From assembly GCA_013389115.1 (NCBI GenBank), contig JACADY010000014.1:16659-80658 (forward strand): a stretch of 64,000 nucleotides of DNA. Reading direction: 5' to 3'. The notes beneath the pieces are model-generated. The model saw only the letters and a program-made list of their open reading frames with translations. It was not told the DNA's origin and did not search any database. A program made the position numbers and the translations under genes. This DNA is from Alphaproteobacteria bacterium. Its GTDB lineage: Bacteria; Pseudomonadota; Alphaproteobacteria; Micropepsales; Micropepsaceae. Each line of letters opens with the position of its first letter. Position 1 is the stretch's first letter. This document shows, piece after piece, positions 12,001-20,459 of the stretch.

Positions 12001-12387
12001 GTGTCGGATAACTCTCCCAATAGTCTCGGCATCATCATACTTGTCGATGATGACCCGGCGGTTCGCTCCTCCATCCAGTTCGCGTTCGAACTTGAGGGCT
12101 ATACCGTTCGCGCCTTTCCAGACCCGGCGGCCGTGCTTGCCAATCTGGATTTCCCAGAGCGCAGCTGCCTTGTGCTAGACTATAATTTGCCCGGCATGAA
12201 CGGGCTTGACCTGCTCGAGCAGATGCGGGCGCATGGGGTCAATCTGCCCGCGCTCCTCATCACCACCCATCCCTTGCACGCGATGCGGGAGCGGGCGGAG
12301 GCATCCGGGGTCGTCATCGTCGAGAAACCGTTCCTTGGAAACGAGCTGTCGCAGTCGGTGAAGGATTTGCTCTCCGCGATCCGGTAG
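12001..12387 (+). CDS. Single-domain response regulator, candidate FixT-like feedback protein
   Basis: A 128-residue stand-alone receiver domain with all phosphorylation residues: acidic VDDDP, Asp60 in LVLDYNLPG, Thr in LLITTHP and Lys in VEKPF. There is no output domain. It starts with GTG 83 bases after fixJ and is preceded by a FixK-type box, so FixK probably controls it separately from fixLJ. In Caulobacter a receiver-like protein, FixT, is made under FixK control and inhibits FixL. Position and control suggest the same logic here, but this protein keeps its phospho-acceptor and has a single cysteine, so it could instead be a phosphate sink. A role in motility or another relay is not excluded. 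Confidence 0.8.
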   Translation: MSDNSPNSLGIIILVDDDPAVRSSIQFAFELEGYTVRAFPDPAAVLANLDFPERSCLVLDYNLPGMNGLDLLEQMRAHGVNLPALLITTHPLHAMRERAEASGVVIVEKPFLGNELSQSVKDLLSAIR

Positions 12388-12393
12388 GGCGCG

Positions 12394-12738
12394 TCAGCCT
12401 TGCCTGAGGACCTTTTGCGGTTCGGGAGCCTCTTCCTCAACGGGGGACGCGGGGTTTCCTTGCGGCTGCGCGCCGACTTCCTCGACCTGATGCATGATAT
12501 ATCGCAGGCGTCCATCGTCGTCGAAGACCGGCACATTGCAGGGCAGCCAGTGGCGGATGACAAAGGCTCCCATCTCATCGCGGATATCGTAGCGCTGCAC
12601 CTTCATGAAGTGCGGCCTTCCCGTTTCGGCCGCGATGCGCAAGGACGCGTAGAGATTTTTCACGCCATCGGCCAACGGATCGCCGGGATTGTCCGGGAAA
12701 ATGTCAAACAGGCCTTCGCCCGCGCCTTGGCGCGGCGC
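12394..12738 (-). pseudogene. PAS-domain remnant or N-terminally truncated PAS protein
   Basis: The frame encodes GLFDIFPDNPGDPLADGVKN, then KVQRYDIRDEMGAFVIRHW, then PVFDDDGRLRYIMHQVEEV. This is the second half of a PAS domain of the type often seen in sensor kinases (FPDNP-D-P ... RYW-P-N-PV-D-GE-RYIIHRVEDV). The first PAS strands are missing. It lies in the same frame directly behind the alcohol dehydrogenase, separated only by the tandem stops TGA TAG (12744-12739). There is no ATG start; a TTG at 12675 would give a 93-residue product. It may be a leftover of a larger sensor gene. Confidence 0.55.
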
Positions 12739-12741
12739 CTA

Positions 12742-13737
12742 TCAGTGCTGTTCCGGCACGAGCACCGCGGCACCCTGTAGCCGCCCCTCGCGCAGATCGT
12801 CGAGCGCGGCATTGGCCTGCTCCAAGGTGTAGGTTGCGACGTGGGTCTTGATGTTCGCCACGGGAACAATGCGCAGAAAATCGGCCGCATCCCTTCGCGT
12901 CAGATTCGCCACGGATTGCACACGCCGCTCTCCCCACAGAATGCTGTAAGGAAAGGCGGGGATGTCGCTCATGTGGATGCCAGCACAGACGACGCGGCCT
13001 CCTTTGCGCACGGCGCGCAGGGCCGTGGGCACGAGCGCGCCTGCGGGCGCGTAGATGATCGCAGCGTCGAGCGGCTCAGGCGGCGGCTGCTGCGCATTGC
13101 CGGCCCAATCCGCACCGAGCGAGCGGGCGAAGGCCTGGCTTGCCTCATCGCCCTCCCGCGTGAACGCAAAGACCCTGCGGCCCTGCCATTTCGCCACCTG
13201 CAGGATGATGTGCGCGGCAGCGCCAAATCCGTAAAGGCCAAGCAGACTTCCCTCGCCCGCCATCTGGAGCGAGCGCCAGCCGATGAGGCCCGCACACAGA
13301 AGCGGCGCAAGCTGCGTGTCCTCACATTCCTGCGGCATGGGGTAGACAAAACGGGCATCGACAATCGCGTGCGTGGCAAAGCCACCGTCTCGGCTGAAGC
13401 CTGTAAAGATCGGCGTGTCGCAAAGGTTCTCCTCCCCGCTTGCGCAGTACCGGCAGGCTGCGCAAACGCCGCCGAGCCAGCCCACGCCCACTCTTTCGCC
13501 AATACGCGGCGACCTCACGCCATCGCCCAGCCGATCAACGATGCCGACGATTTCGTGGCCCGGCGTGAGCGGCCAGGGGTGATCGGGCAACTACTCCCCA
13601 TCCAGGATGTGCGAATCCGTACGGCAGACGCCGCAGGCCAAGACGCGCAGACGGACCTGGCCCGGCCCCGCCACGGGATCGGGAAGCGCGCGGAGGACGA
13701 GAGGCTCCCCCGCTTTTTCAAGACGCATGGCGCGCAA
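12742..13737 (-). pseudogene. Zinc-dependent alcohol dehydrogenase with one in-frame TAG near the N-terminus
   Basis: The frame reads from a TTG at 13737 (GAGGAG 10 bases upstream; MRAMRLEKAG matches the typical family start) through ACGVCRTDSHILDGE. It then meets TAG at 13593-13591 and continues with LPDHPWPLTPGHEIVG to the stop at 12742. Full length is 331 residues, normal for the family. Catalytic zinc ligands (Cys in CGVCRTD, His in PGHE) and the structural zinc cysteines (CAACRYCASGEENLC) are all present, as is a Rossmann segment (GLYGFGAAAH). The stop separates the catalytic cysteine from the rest, so a downstream restart would be inactive. A CAG-to-TAG change or a sequencing error explains it. 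It lies behind the DUF3775 gene on the same strand, so both may be under the FixK-type box at 14283. Confidence 0.82.
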
Positions 13738-13770
13738 TGGCAGAAAGCTCCTCGGGCGCAAGACTTCGTC

Positions 13771-14229
13771 TTATTCCTCACCCGTTTGGTAGAGATCGTC
13801 GTACTCGATGTCCGTGAGATTGACGCCCAGCGCGCTTGCGCCCTCCTCCAGAAGGTCGCCCAACATGGGCATGCCCATCAGGTAACGCGAGGTCGGTCCG
13901 CGATGGCGCTCGCGGGCCATCGATTTTGCGGCCTCCCACTCCTTTGCGTCGAAGTCTCCACGGCCAATCCAGGTGAGCGCAACGAGCGCCACCTGCTCTT
14001 CCTCCGTCAGAGAGGCGATCGCCACACGCAGTTCCTGTTGTGTTGGGTCATCGCGCTGACCCTCCAACACGCTGACCGCGCGATCATCGCTGGCGTTGGA
14101 GCCTTCATCCGGATCGGTCACGCCAGCCTGCGCGTCGAAGGCGCGCGCCTTGAGGATGATGAAGGCGAGCGTCTCCAGCGATATGTTTAACGATTCCGCC
14201 GGTGTCTGGCTCTCCCGCTTGACCGTCAT
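13771..14229 (-). CDS. DUF3775 domain protein
   Basis: About 152 residues, acidic and without membrane segments. The core ASLTEEEQVALVALTWIGRG is typical of DUF3775, a small alphaproteobacterial family of unknown role. The ATG at 14229 is preferred over 14253 because GGAGGG lies about 9 bases upstream, and because the FNR-type box at 14283-14296 would place the transcription start near 14248, inside the longer form. It is followed after 33 bases by the alcohol dehydrogenase frame, so the two form a likely transcription unit responding to oxygen. Confidence 0.8.
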   Translation of the reverse strand: MTVKRESQTPAESLNISLETLAFIILKARAFDAQAGVTDPDEGSNASDDRAVSVLEGQRDDPTQQELRVAIASLTEEEQVALVALTWIGRGDFDAKEWEAAKSMARERHRGPTSRYLMGMPMLGDLLEEGASALGVNLTDIEYDDLYQTGEE

Positions 14230-14282
14230 CGCGAGACCCTCCTCTTTCGCCATAATGCTGGCACGCAGAGAATGGCCCCTTT

Positions 14283-14296
14283 GTGATCGAGATCAA
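14283..14296 (-). promoter_or_regulatory. FixK/FNR-type box upstream of DUF3775-alcohol dehydrogenase
   Basis: On the minus strand the site reads TTGATCTCGATCAC, matching TTGAT-N4-ATCAA at 9 of 10 positions. Its centre is 60 bases before the preferred ATG at 14229, giving a predicted class II start at about 14248. Confidence 0.6.
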
Positions 14297-14337
14297 AGGC
14301 GCACGACGCGAGAAGGGGTTCGCTCCTTGCGGGCCCG

Positions 14338-17300
14338 CTATTCGCCCGGCGCGGGTTCGGCATGCGATGCGGCGGCAGGTTCTTTCTTTTTTGGTGCGAA
14401 CCAGTTGCGGACGAGCACGAAGAAATAAGGCGTCAGCAAGGTCACCATGATCGTCGCCGCCAACATGCCGCCCACGACGCCCGTGCCCACCGCCGTCTGA
14501 CCGCCAGAGCCGGCGCCCGTCGCCGTCGCAAGCGGCAACACACCGAAAATGAAGGCGAAGGAGGTCATCAGGATTGGGCGCAGTCGAGCGCGCGCAGCCT
14601 CCAGCGCCGCCTGCGCCTCGCTGTAACCCTGTTCGGCAAGGCTGCGGGCAAACTCGACGATGAGGATCGCGTTCTTCGCGGCCAAGCCCATCGTCGTCAA
14701 CAGGGCGACCTGAAAATAGATGTCGTTCGAAAGACCGCGCAGATTGGCCGCCAACACCGTGCCGAACAGGCCCAGCGGCACCACCAAAAGCACGGCCATG
14801 GGGATGGTCCAGCTTTCGTATAGGGCCGCCAAACAGAGAAAGACGACGATGAGCGAGATCGCATAAAGCGCGGGCCCTTGGCTGCCGGCCGCCTGCTCCT
14901 CGAAGGAGAGACCCGACCAGGCAACGCCGAGTCCGTTGGGAAGCTGGGCGGTCAGATCCACCATCTTCGCCATTGCATCGCCCGTGCTCACGCCTGCGGC
15001 GCCCTGACCCTGGATATTGAAGGAGGGTACGCCGTTGAAGCGCTCCAGCCTTGGCGAGGAATAGGTCCAGCTCGACTGCGCGAACGCGGTGAAGGGAACC
15101 ATCCCGCCCTCGGCATTGCGCACATACCAGCGGCCAAGATCCTCCGGCGACATGCGGAAGGGTGCATCGCCCTGCACGTAAACGCGCTTGATCCTGCCGC
15201 GGTCGACGAAGTCATTCACATAGGAACCGCCCCAGGCGCTCGAGAGCGCATCATTCGCTTCGGCCGGAGACAGACCAAGGGAGGTCAAGCGCAGGTAGTC
15301 CAGATCGATATGCAATTGGGGCGCGTCCTGCTGGCCGTTGGGGCGCACGCCGCGCAGCGTCTCATCCTGCCCCGCCATTCCCAGCAATTGATTGCGCGCG
15401 TTGGTGAACGCGTCGCGATCCATGCCCCCGATATTGAGAAGCTGCATGTCGAAGCCGGATGCCGTGCCAAGCTCCATCACCGCGGGGGGCAGGATCGGGA
15501 ATGCCATCGCATCGCGGATATGGCTGAAAGCCCCGAAGGCCCGTCCGACAATCGCCGGGGCACTGTTCTTGCCAGAGCCACGCTCATCCCAGGGCTTCAA
15601 CTGCACGAACATCATGGCATTGTTCTGCCCGTTTCCGGCAAAGCTGAAGCCGATCACGTAGAAGGTGGAGTTGACCGCTTCGCTCTCCTGCTTGCGATAA
15701 TAGTCATCGACCACCTTCATCACCGCTTCGGTCCGCTTCTCGGAGGCGCCCGCGGGCAATTGCACGAGGTTCATCACATAGCCCTGATCCTCATCGGGAA
15801 AGAACGAGGTGGGCAGGCGCATGAACAGCAGCCCCACGGCCACGAGCGTGGCTGCGTAGATTGCAATGACCCTGGCGCCACGCTTCGGCGCAAGGGTGTG
15901 GCCAACCATGCGCTGGTAGAATTGCCCCAGCGACTCAAACCCTTTGTTGAACCAAGCAAAGAAGCGGCCGAACAGCGTGTGCGGGGCATGCGGCTCTTCA
16001 TGCTTCAACAAAGTGGCGCAAAGCGCCGGCGTCAGCGTCAGTGCAACGAGCACCGAGAGCGCCATCGCGGAGACGATCGTGACCGAGAACTGGCGATAGA
16101 TGATGCCGGTGGAGCCCTGGAACATGGCCATCGGCACGAAGACCGCCGAGAGCACGAGCGCGATACCGATGAGCGCGCCGGTAATCTGAGACATCGACTG
16201 GCGGGTCGCTTCCCTTGGCGAGGCTCCCGTCTCGCGCATCACGCGCTCGACATTCTCCACCACCACGATCGCGTCATCGACGAGAAGGCCAATCGCCAGC
16301 ACCATACCGAACATGGTGAGGGTATTGACCGAGTAGCCGAACAGGGCGAGGACGCCGAACGTGCCAAGGAGCACGACGGGAACCGCGATGGTGGGGATCA
16401 GCGTCGCGCGCCAGTTCTGCAGGAACACGAACATGACGATGAAGACGAGCACGATCGCTTCGAAGAGCGTCTTCACCACCTCTTCGATCGACTTCTCGAC
16501 GAAGGGCGTCGTGTCGTAGGGGTAGACGACCGCAACGTCGCTCGGGAACAAGGGCGCAAGCTGAGCGATCCTGTCCTTGACGGCCTGAGCGACCTCGATC
16601 GCGTTCGCGCCGGAGGCCAGGCGGATGGCCATGCCAGCAGCCGGGCTTCCGTTGAAAAACGCGTGGGAGCCATAGCTGTCGGCACCCAGCTCGACACGGG
16701 CGACATCCGACAAGCGGACCGAGGCGGCATTGGGCCTTGCCAAGATAATGATGTCGCCGAATTCCTCCGGCGTGGACAGGAGCGACTGCGCCGACACGGG
16801 CGCGTTCAGTTGCTGGCCCTCGATGTAAGGTGCAGCACCGACCTGGCCGGCCGAGACTTCGGCATTCTGGGCCTCAAGCGCCGCCTTCACATCGGCGGGG
16901 GTGAGGCCATAGCTGTGCAGGCGCTCTGGGTTGAGCCAGATGCGCATCGCATATTGCGAGCCGAAAAGCTGAACGTCGCCGACGCCGTCAACGCGGCTGA
17001 TCTCGTCCTTCAGCGTCGAGGCCGCGAAATCGCCAAGGTCGATCGAGGTCAATGTGCCATTGGGCGAGTAGAGCCCGACGACCATGAGGAAGTTGCGGAC
17101 CGATTTGGCCACCTTCACGCCTTGCGTCTGCACCGCCTGGGGCAGCAGGGGCACCGCATTTTGCAGCTTGTTCTGCACCTGCACCTGCGCGATGTCGGGA
17201 TCGACGCCCTGGTCAAAGGTGAGCGTGACGGAGGCGGTGCCCGAGGAATCGCTGTTCGAGGACATGTAGCGCAGATGATCAAGGCCGTTCATCTGCTGCT

Positions 17301-17496
17301 CGATCACCTGCGTGACCGAATCCTCCAGCGTCTTGGCCGAGGCGCCCGGATAGGTTGCCGTGATGGTGACGCTGGGCGGCGCGATCGCCGGGAACTATGC
17401 GATCGGCAGGCCGAAAATCGCCAAGGCGCCGGCAAGGGAGATCGCGATCGCGATCACCCAAGCAAATACCGGCCGGTCGATGAAGAAAAATGACAT
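14338..17496 (-). pseudogene. RND efflux permease (AcrB/HAE1 type) with in-frame TAG at codon 34
   Basis: Inner-membrane proton-drug antiporter. The frame begins at ATG 17496 with [20 protein letters not shown] and would be 1,052 residues, the normal AcrB length. Codon 34 (17397-17395) is TAG, in LPIA-stop-FPAIAPP; AcrB has LPVAQYPTIAPP with Gln34 there. Downstream everything is intact: [32 protein letters not shown] with the paired aspartates of the proton relay, and the final membrane helices. ATG codons near 17307 could give an N-terminally truncated protein missing TM1, probably not functional. It starts 3 bases after the adaptor gene ends, so translation is coupled. Substitution CAG to TAG, readthrough, or sequencing error are the alternatives. 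Confidence 0.88.
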
Positions 17497-17499
17497 GCC

Positions 17500-18672
17500 C
17501 TAGCCGCCCTCGGATCCCGAAGTCAGCGCGCTCAGATCGACGACCATCGGCCGGGCCGGCGCCCCAGGCGCGATCTTCTGGGTTCCCTCAACGATCAGCC
17601 TGTCGCCGGCGGCCAGTCCTTCGGTGACGAGCCACTTGCTGCCGATGGCCTGCGCGGTTTCGATGATCCGCGCCTCAACGACGTCCTCCTTGTTGAGCAC
17701 CATCGCGACCGCCTCGCCGCGCGCGTTGCGCGTGACGCCTTGCTGGGGCACGAGGATCGCCGCAGGGTCCTTGCCTTGCGATACGATCGCTTGGACAAAC
17801 ATGCCGGAGAGCAACAGGCGGTCGGGATTGGGAATAACGGCGCGCAACGCCACGGTTCCCGTGCCTTGATCGACCGTGACGTCGGTGAAGCTCAACTCAC
17901 CTTCCTCTTCATAGGCGCTGCCATCCTCAAGGATGAGGCGGACCTTGGCCCGGCCGCCCGCCGACTTGTCGGCCAGTGCGCGACGCAGGCTCAGCAATTG
18001 GGAGTTCGATTGCGTGAGGTCCACATAGACGCGGTCGAGCTGTTGAATGACGGCAAAGGGTTCTGCCTGCTCCGCGGTTGCAAGCGCGCCTGGCGTCACT
18101 GCGGATATGCCGATCACGCCATCAATCGGCGCCGTCACCTTCGTGAAGCCCAGATTGATACGCGCCGCGTCGAGGGCCGCCTTCTGCGCCGCGATGTCGG
18201 CGCGCGCCTCAGCCGCATTCGCCTTGGCCTCATCGTAGGATTGCTGGCTGATGTTCTTGGTTGCGAGGAGTCGCTCGCTTCGCCTCAGCTTGGCCTGCGC
18301 ATCGGCGGAGGCTGCCTCGGCCTTCGCCAGAGCCGCTTCGGCACTTGCGACCGCCGCCTGATAGGGGGCAGGCTCGATCTCATAGAGAACCTGACCCGCC
18401 TTGACGGTGCTGCCTTCCACGAACAGGCGGCTGCGGACGATGCCGCCCACCTGGGGGCGAACCTCGGAAATGAGAAAGGGTGATATCCGCCCGGCCAACT
18501 GGACCGTGCGTTCGACGCTTTGCGGCTCAACGACCACGACCCCCACTTCAGGGGCTGGGCGGGCGCCGCCGGCCTGTCCACCGGCCTCCGAGCCTCCACA
18601 TGCCCCCAGAGGCGCTACCAACGCCAGGGCGGACAGCAATGCTGCAACTTTGAAATTCGCTCTCAATTCCAT
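17500..18672 (-). CDS. RND efflux periplasmic adaptor (AcrA/HlyD-type lipoprotein)
   Basis: A 390-residue membrane fusion protein linking the RND permease to an outer-membrane channel. The N-terminus is a lipoprotein signal (ALALVAPLGACGG, lipobox Cys at about residue 24). It is followed by a lipoyl-type half-motif (VRPQVGGIVRSRLFVEGSTVKAG), a long alanine-rich coiled-coil hairpin about 105-175 (AEAALAKAEAASADAQAKLR), and a beta-barrel (GRAKVRLILEDGS). Start at ATG 18672, as the signal peptide begins there; 27 extra residues in a longer form look non-coding. It is the first gene of a two-gene operon, divergent from a TetR gene with a palindrome between. No outer-membrane channel gene is present. 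Confidence 0.92.
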   Translation of the reverse strand: MELRANFKVAALLSALALVAPLGACGGSEAGGQAGGARPAPEVGVVVVEPQSVERTVQLAGRISPFLISEVRPQVGGIVRSRLFVEGSTVKAGQVLYEIEPAPYQAAVASAEAALAKAEAASADAQAKLRRSERLLATKNISQQSYDEAKANAAEARADIAAQKAALDAARINLGFTKVTAPIDGVIGISAVTPGALATAEQAEPFAVIQQLDRVYVDLTQSNSQLLSLRRALADKSAGGRAKVRLILEDGSAYEEEGELSFTDVTVDQGTGTVALRAVIPNPDRLLLSGMFVQAIVSQGKDPAAILVPQQGVTRNARGEAVAMVLNKEDVVEARIIETAQAIGSKWLVTEGLAAGDRLIVEGTQKIAPGAPARPMVVDLSALTSGSEGG

Positions 18673-18739
18673 CACTTTGACCCCGAAACGTCCGCCCTGC
18701 CCTTGACCTGGACCATGGAAGGACCCAAATTGCGTATGG

Positions 18740-18755
18740 GAATGAATGTTCATTC
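18740..18755. promoter_or_regulatory. Palindromic operator candidate between efflux operon and TetR gene
   Basis: GAATGAA-TG-TTCATTC is a perfect 7-bp inverted repeat around a 2-base centre. It lies 68 bases before the adaptor start and 94 bases before the tetR start, a typical place for the regulator to repress both. Confidence 0.6.
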
Positions 18756-18848
18756 TCAGTAGTGTAATTGGGAATTGTTTTAAGGTGTGTCAAGGCTCCA
18801 TCGAGCCAATGAACAACAAAAAGAAGCAGTTAAAAGGGAGTAAGCAAA

Positions 18849-19469
18849 ATGGCCGATGCCGCTCTGGGGCGCCCCCTGACGAGACCAGCCGAAGGCAGCC
18901 GTGCGGACAAGAGATGGGCGCAGATCCTCGATGCCGCCGTCGCTCGCTTTGCCCGCGAAGGATTCCACGGTGCCAGCATGGCCAGCATCGCGGAAGAGGC
19001 CGGGATGAGCGTCGGCCAAATCTACCGCCACTTTGCCAACAAGGAAGCGATCATCGCCGCCATCGTCGAGCGCGACGCGGATGAGACGGCCGCCCATTGC
19101 GCCAGTCTTCAGGTGGAGCCCGATGCGCTTGTAGAATCAATCGTTACCGATCTCGAAGCGGCGATGAACGGCGAGTCGCTTCAGGGCGGCGCGCCCTTAC
19201 GCCTCGAGGTGCTGGCTGAAGCGGCGCGAAATCCGCGCATGGCCGCGCTGGTGCAAGGCGCCGATGCGCGACTTCGGGCGGCGGCGCGACAGGCCTTCAC
19301 CCACACCTTGGGCGGACGCGCCGATCCGCAAAGCATCGAATCCCGGCTCGACATCATTGCCATGCTGTTTGACGGCGCCGCGAGCCGTTCGATCAAGAAC
19401 CCCAACACCAACACGCGCGCGACGGCGGAGGCATTGAAGCCGCTCCTGCGGCTGTTGTTCGAGGGCTGA
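18849..19469 (+). CDS. TetR/AcrR-family repressor of the adjacent RND efflux operon
   Basis: A 206-residue regulator. The N-terminal helix-turn-helix is at about 25-70 (ILDAAVARFAREGFHGASMASIAEEAGMSVGQIYRHFANKEAI, in the standard TetR arrangement) with a variable helical ligand domain behind it. It is divergent from the adaptor/permease genes with a palindrome between, the classic arrangement for drug- or solvent-responsive repression of efflux. The inducing ligand cannot be predicted. Confidence 0.9.
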   Translation: MADAALGRPLTRPAEGSRADKRWAQILDAAVARFAREGFHGASMASIAEEAGMSVGQIYRHFANKEAIIAAIVERDADETAAHCASLQVEPDALVESIVTDLEAAMNGESLQGGAPLRLEVLAEAARNPRMAALVQGADARLRAAARQAFTHTLGGRADPQSIESRLDIIAMLFDGAASRSIKNPNTNTRATAEALKPLLRLLFEG

Positions 19470-19548
19470 AACGCGGGGCGCCCTCACCGCATCCTGATGC
19501 CGTTCATTGTTGACAATAGGCGCCGCTTTCCGGCGCAAGGAGCAGAGC

Positions 19549-19857
19549 ATGACCGAAGGCGGCGATGATGCCTATGTCTATGACGAGGCAACCGGGGAAT
19601 GGCGGCCGGCGTCGCAAAAAGGCGCAAGTGCCCCCGTCGAGGCAGCACGGGTCCGCGATGCCTCCGGCAATGCGCTGGCGGACGGCGATTCCGTTACGCT
19701 CATCAAGGATTTGAAGGTGAAGGGCGCGAACCGGACCTTGAAGCAGGGGACGGTCATCAAGTCGATCCGCCTCACCGACAATGCCGAGGAAATCGATTGC
19801 CGCTTCGAAGGGATCAAGGGCCTTGTCCTGCGAACGGAATTCGTCCGGAAGCGCTAG
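19549..19857 (+). CDS. PhnA/YjdM-like protein, C-terminal domain form
   Basis: A 102-residue protein. Residues about 32-100 match the PhnA C-terminal domain (GNALADGDSVTLIKDLKVKG ... LKQGTVIKSIRL ... IDCRFEGIKGLVLRTEFVRK). The zinc ribbon usual at the PhnA N-terminus is missing: no cysteine pairs precede the domain. The start at 19549 has AAGGAG upstream. Despite its old name the family is not proven to act on phosphonates, and no phn genes are near. Confidence 0.82.
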   Translation: MTEGGDDAYVYDEATGEWRPASQKGASAPVEAARVRDASGNALADGDSVTLIKDLKVKGANRTLKQGTVIKSIRLTDNAEEIDCRFEGIKGLVLRTEFVRKR

Positions 19858-19866
19858 TGTCGTGAT

Positions 19867-19924
19867 TTTGAAGTCCGCTTAATTCTCGATATCAGCGCCA
19901 GCGTGGACTTCAAATTCCCGGTGC
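19867..19924. repeat. Long-loop inverted repeat between convergent genes
   Basis: TTTGAAGTCC and GGACTTCAAA form a perfect 10-bp stem around a 38-base spacer, between the PhnA-like gene and the convergent receiver gene. There is no T-run. It could be a paired protein-binding site or a shared terminator. Confidence 0.4.
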
Positions 19925-20359
19925 TCAGAGCGCGGGGGGAAGGCGGCTCAGCTCGGTCCAGAAGGTAAGGACCTGGCGCAAGACAGTGCCAAAGGCCTTA
20001 CCATCGAAAGGCTTGACCACATAGGCGCTCGCATGGCGCTCAAAGCACTCACGGATGTCCTTGGGCGAATGCGAGCTTGTGAACATGATCACAGGGATGG
20101 TCTTCAGGCGCTGGTCCTTCTTGAGTTCCTCCAGCAACGCCTTTCCATCCATGCGCGGCATATTCAAATCGAGAAAGATCAGCTGGGGCGGCCGCGCGCC
20201 CGGGTTGGGGCGCCGCTTCGTCAGCAGATCCAACGCCTCCAATCCGTCATTGGCGACCGAGAGATTGCAGGCCGGCTCGCACCCGCTGAGCGCGCGCCTC
20301 GTTATTTCGACATCGCCTTCATTGTCTTCGACGAGAAGGATTTCGAGCACCGGCGTCAT
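19925..20359 (-). CDS. Single-domain response regulator (Rcp1-like receiver)
   Basis: About 144 residues: a stand-alone receiver with the acidic LVEDNEGD, phospho-acceptor Asp in IFLDLNMPRMDG, Thr/Ser switch in IMFTSSHSPKDI and Lys in YVVKPFDGKAF. The EDN-x-GD-x3-T start and FTSS-x2-x-KD are typical of the small receivers that serve phytochrome-type kinases. The start at 20359 overlaps the stop of the preceding EAL-domain fragment (ATGA), so the two were once one operon, probably linking a signal to c-di-GMP turnover. Confidence 0.85.
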   Translation of the reverse strand: MTPVLEILLVEDNEGDVEITRRALSGCEPACNLSVANDGLEALDLLTKRRPNPGARPPQLIFLDLNMPRMDGKALLEELKKDQRLKTIPVIMFTSSHSPKDIRECFERHASAYVVKPFDGKAFGTVLRQVLTFWTELSRLPPAL

Positions 20360-20459
20360 CCAAGTTTCTTGGCGTAGGCGGGTGCGCCATACTCGTTGAG
20401 CCACAGCGTGAGTTCACACCCCGGCATGGGCCTTGCGAAGTAGTATCCCTGCCCCTTGT
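20356..20459 (-). pseudogene. C-terminal end of an EAL-domain protein, cut off by an IS remnant
   Basis: The frame upstream of the receiver gene reads NKGQGYYFARPMPGCELTLW and a short tail, the typical last helix of an EAL (c-di-GMP phosphodiesterase) domain. Similarity stops at about 20459, exactly where the TG terminus of an IS3-family end begins. The rest of the gene is not present in the window. Confidence 0.65.

Noticed and set aside
5464..17397. Genome-wide reassignment of TAG to glutamine
   Set aside because: TAG terminates many genes in the window, including some whose successor begins within a few bases, so it cannot be a general sense codon. Kept only as a partial-suppression hypothesis.
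14878..17493. 871-codon plus-strand open frame opposite the RND permease
   Set aside because: Composition is dominated by His, Arg, Asp and Gly typical of antisense frames; the minus strand encodes a textbook RND permease.
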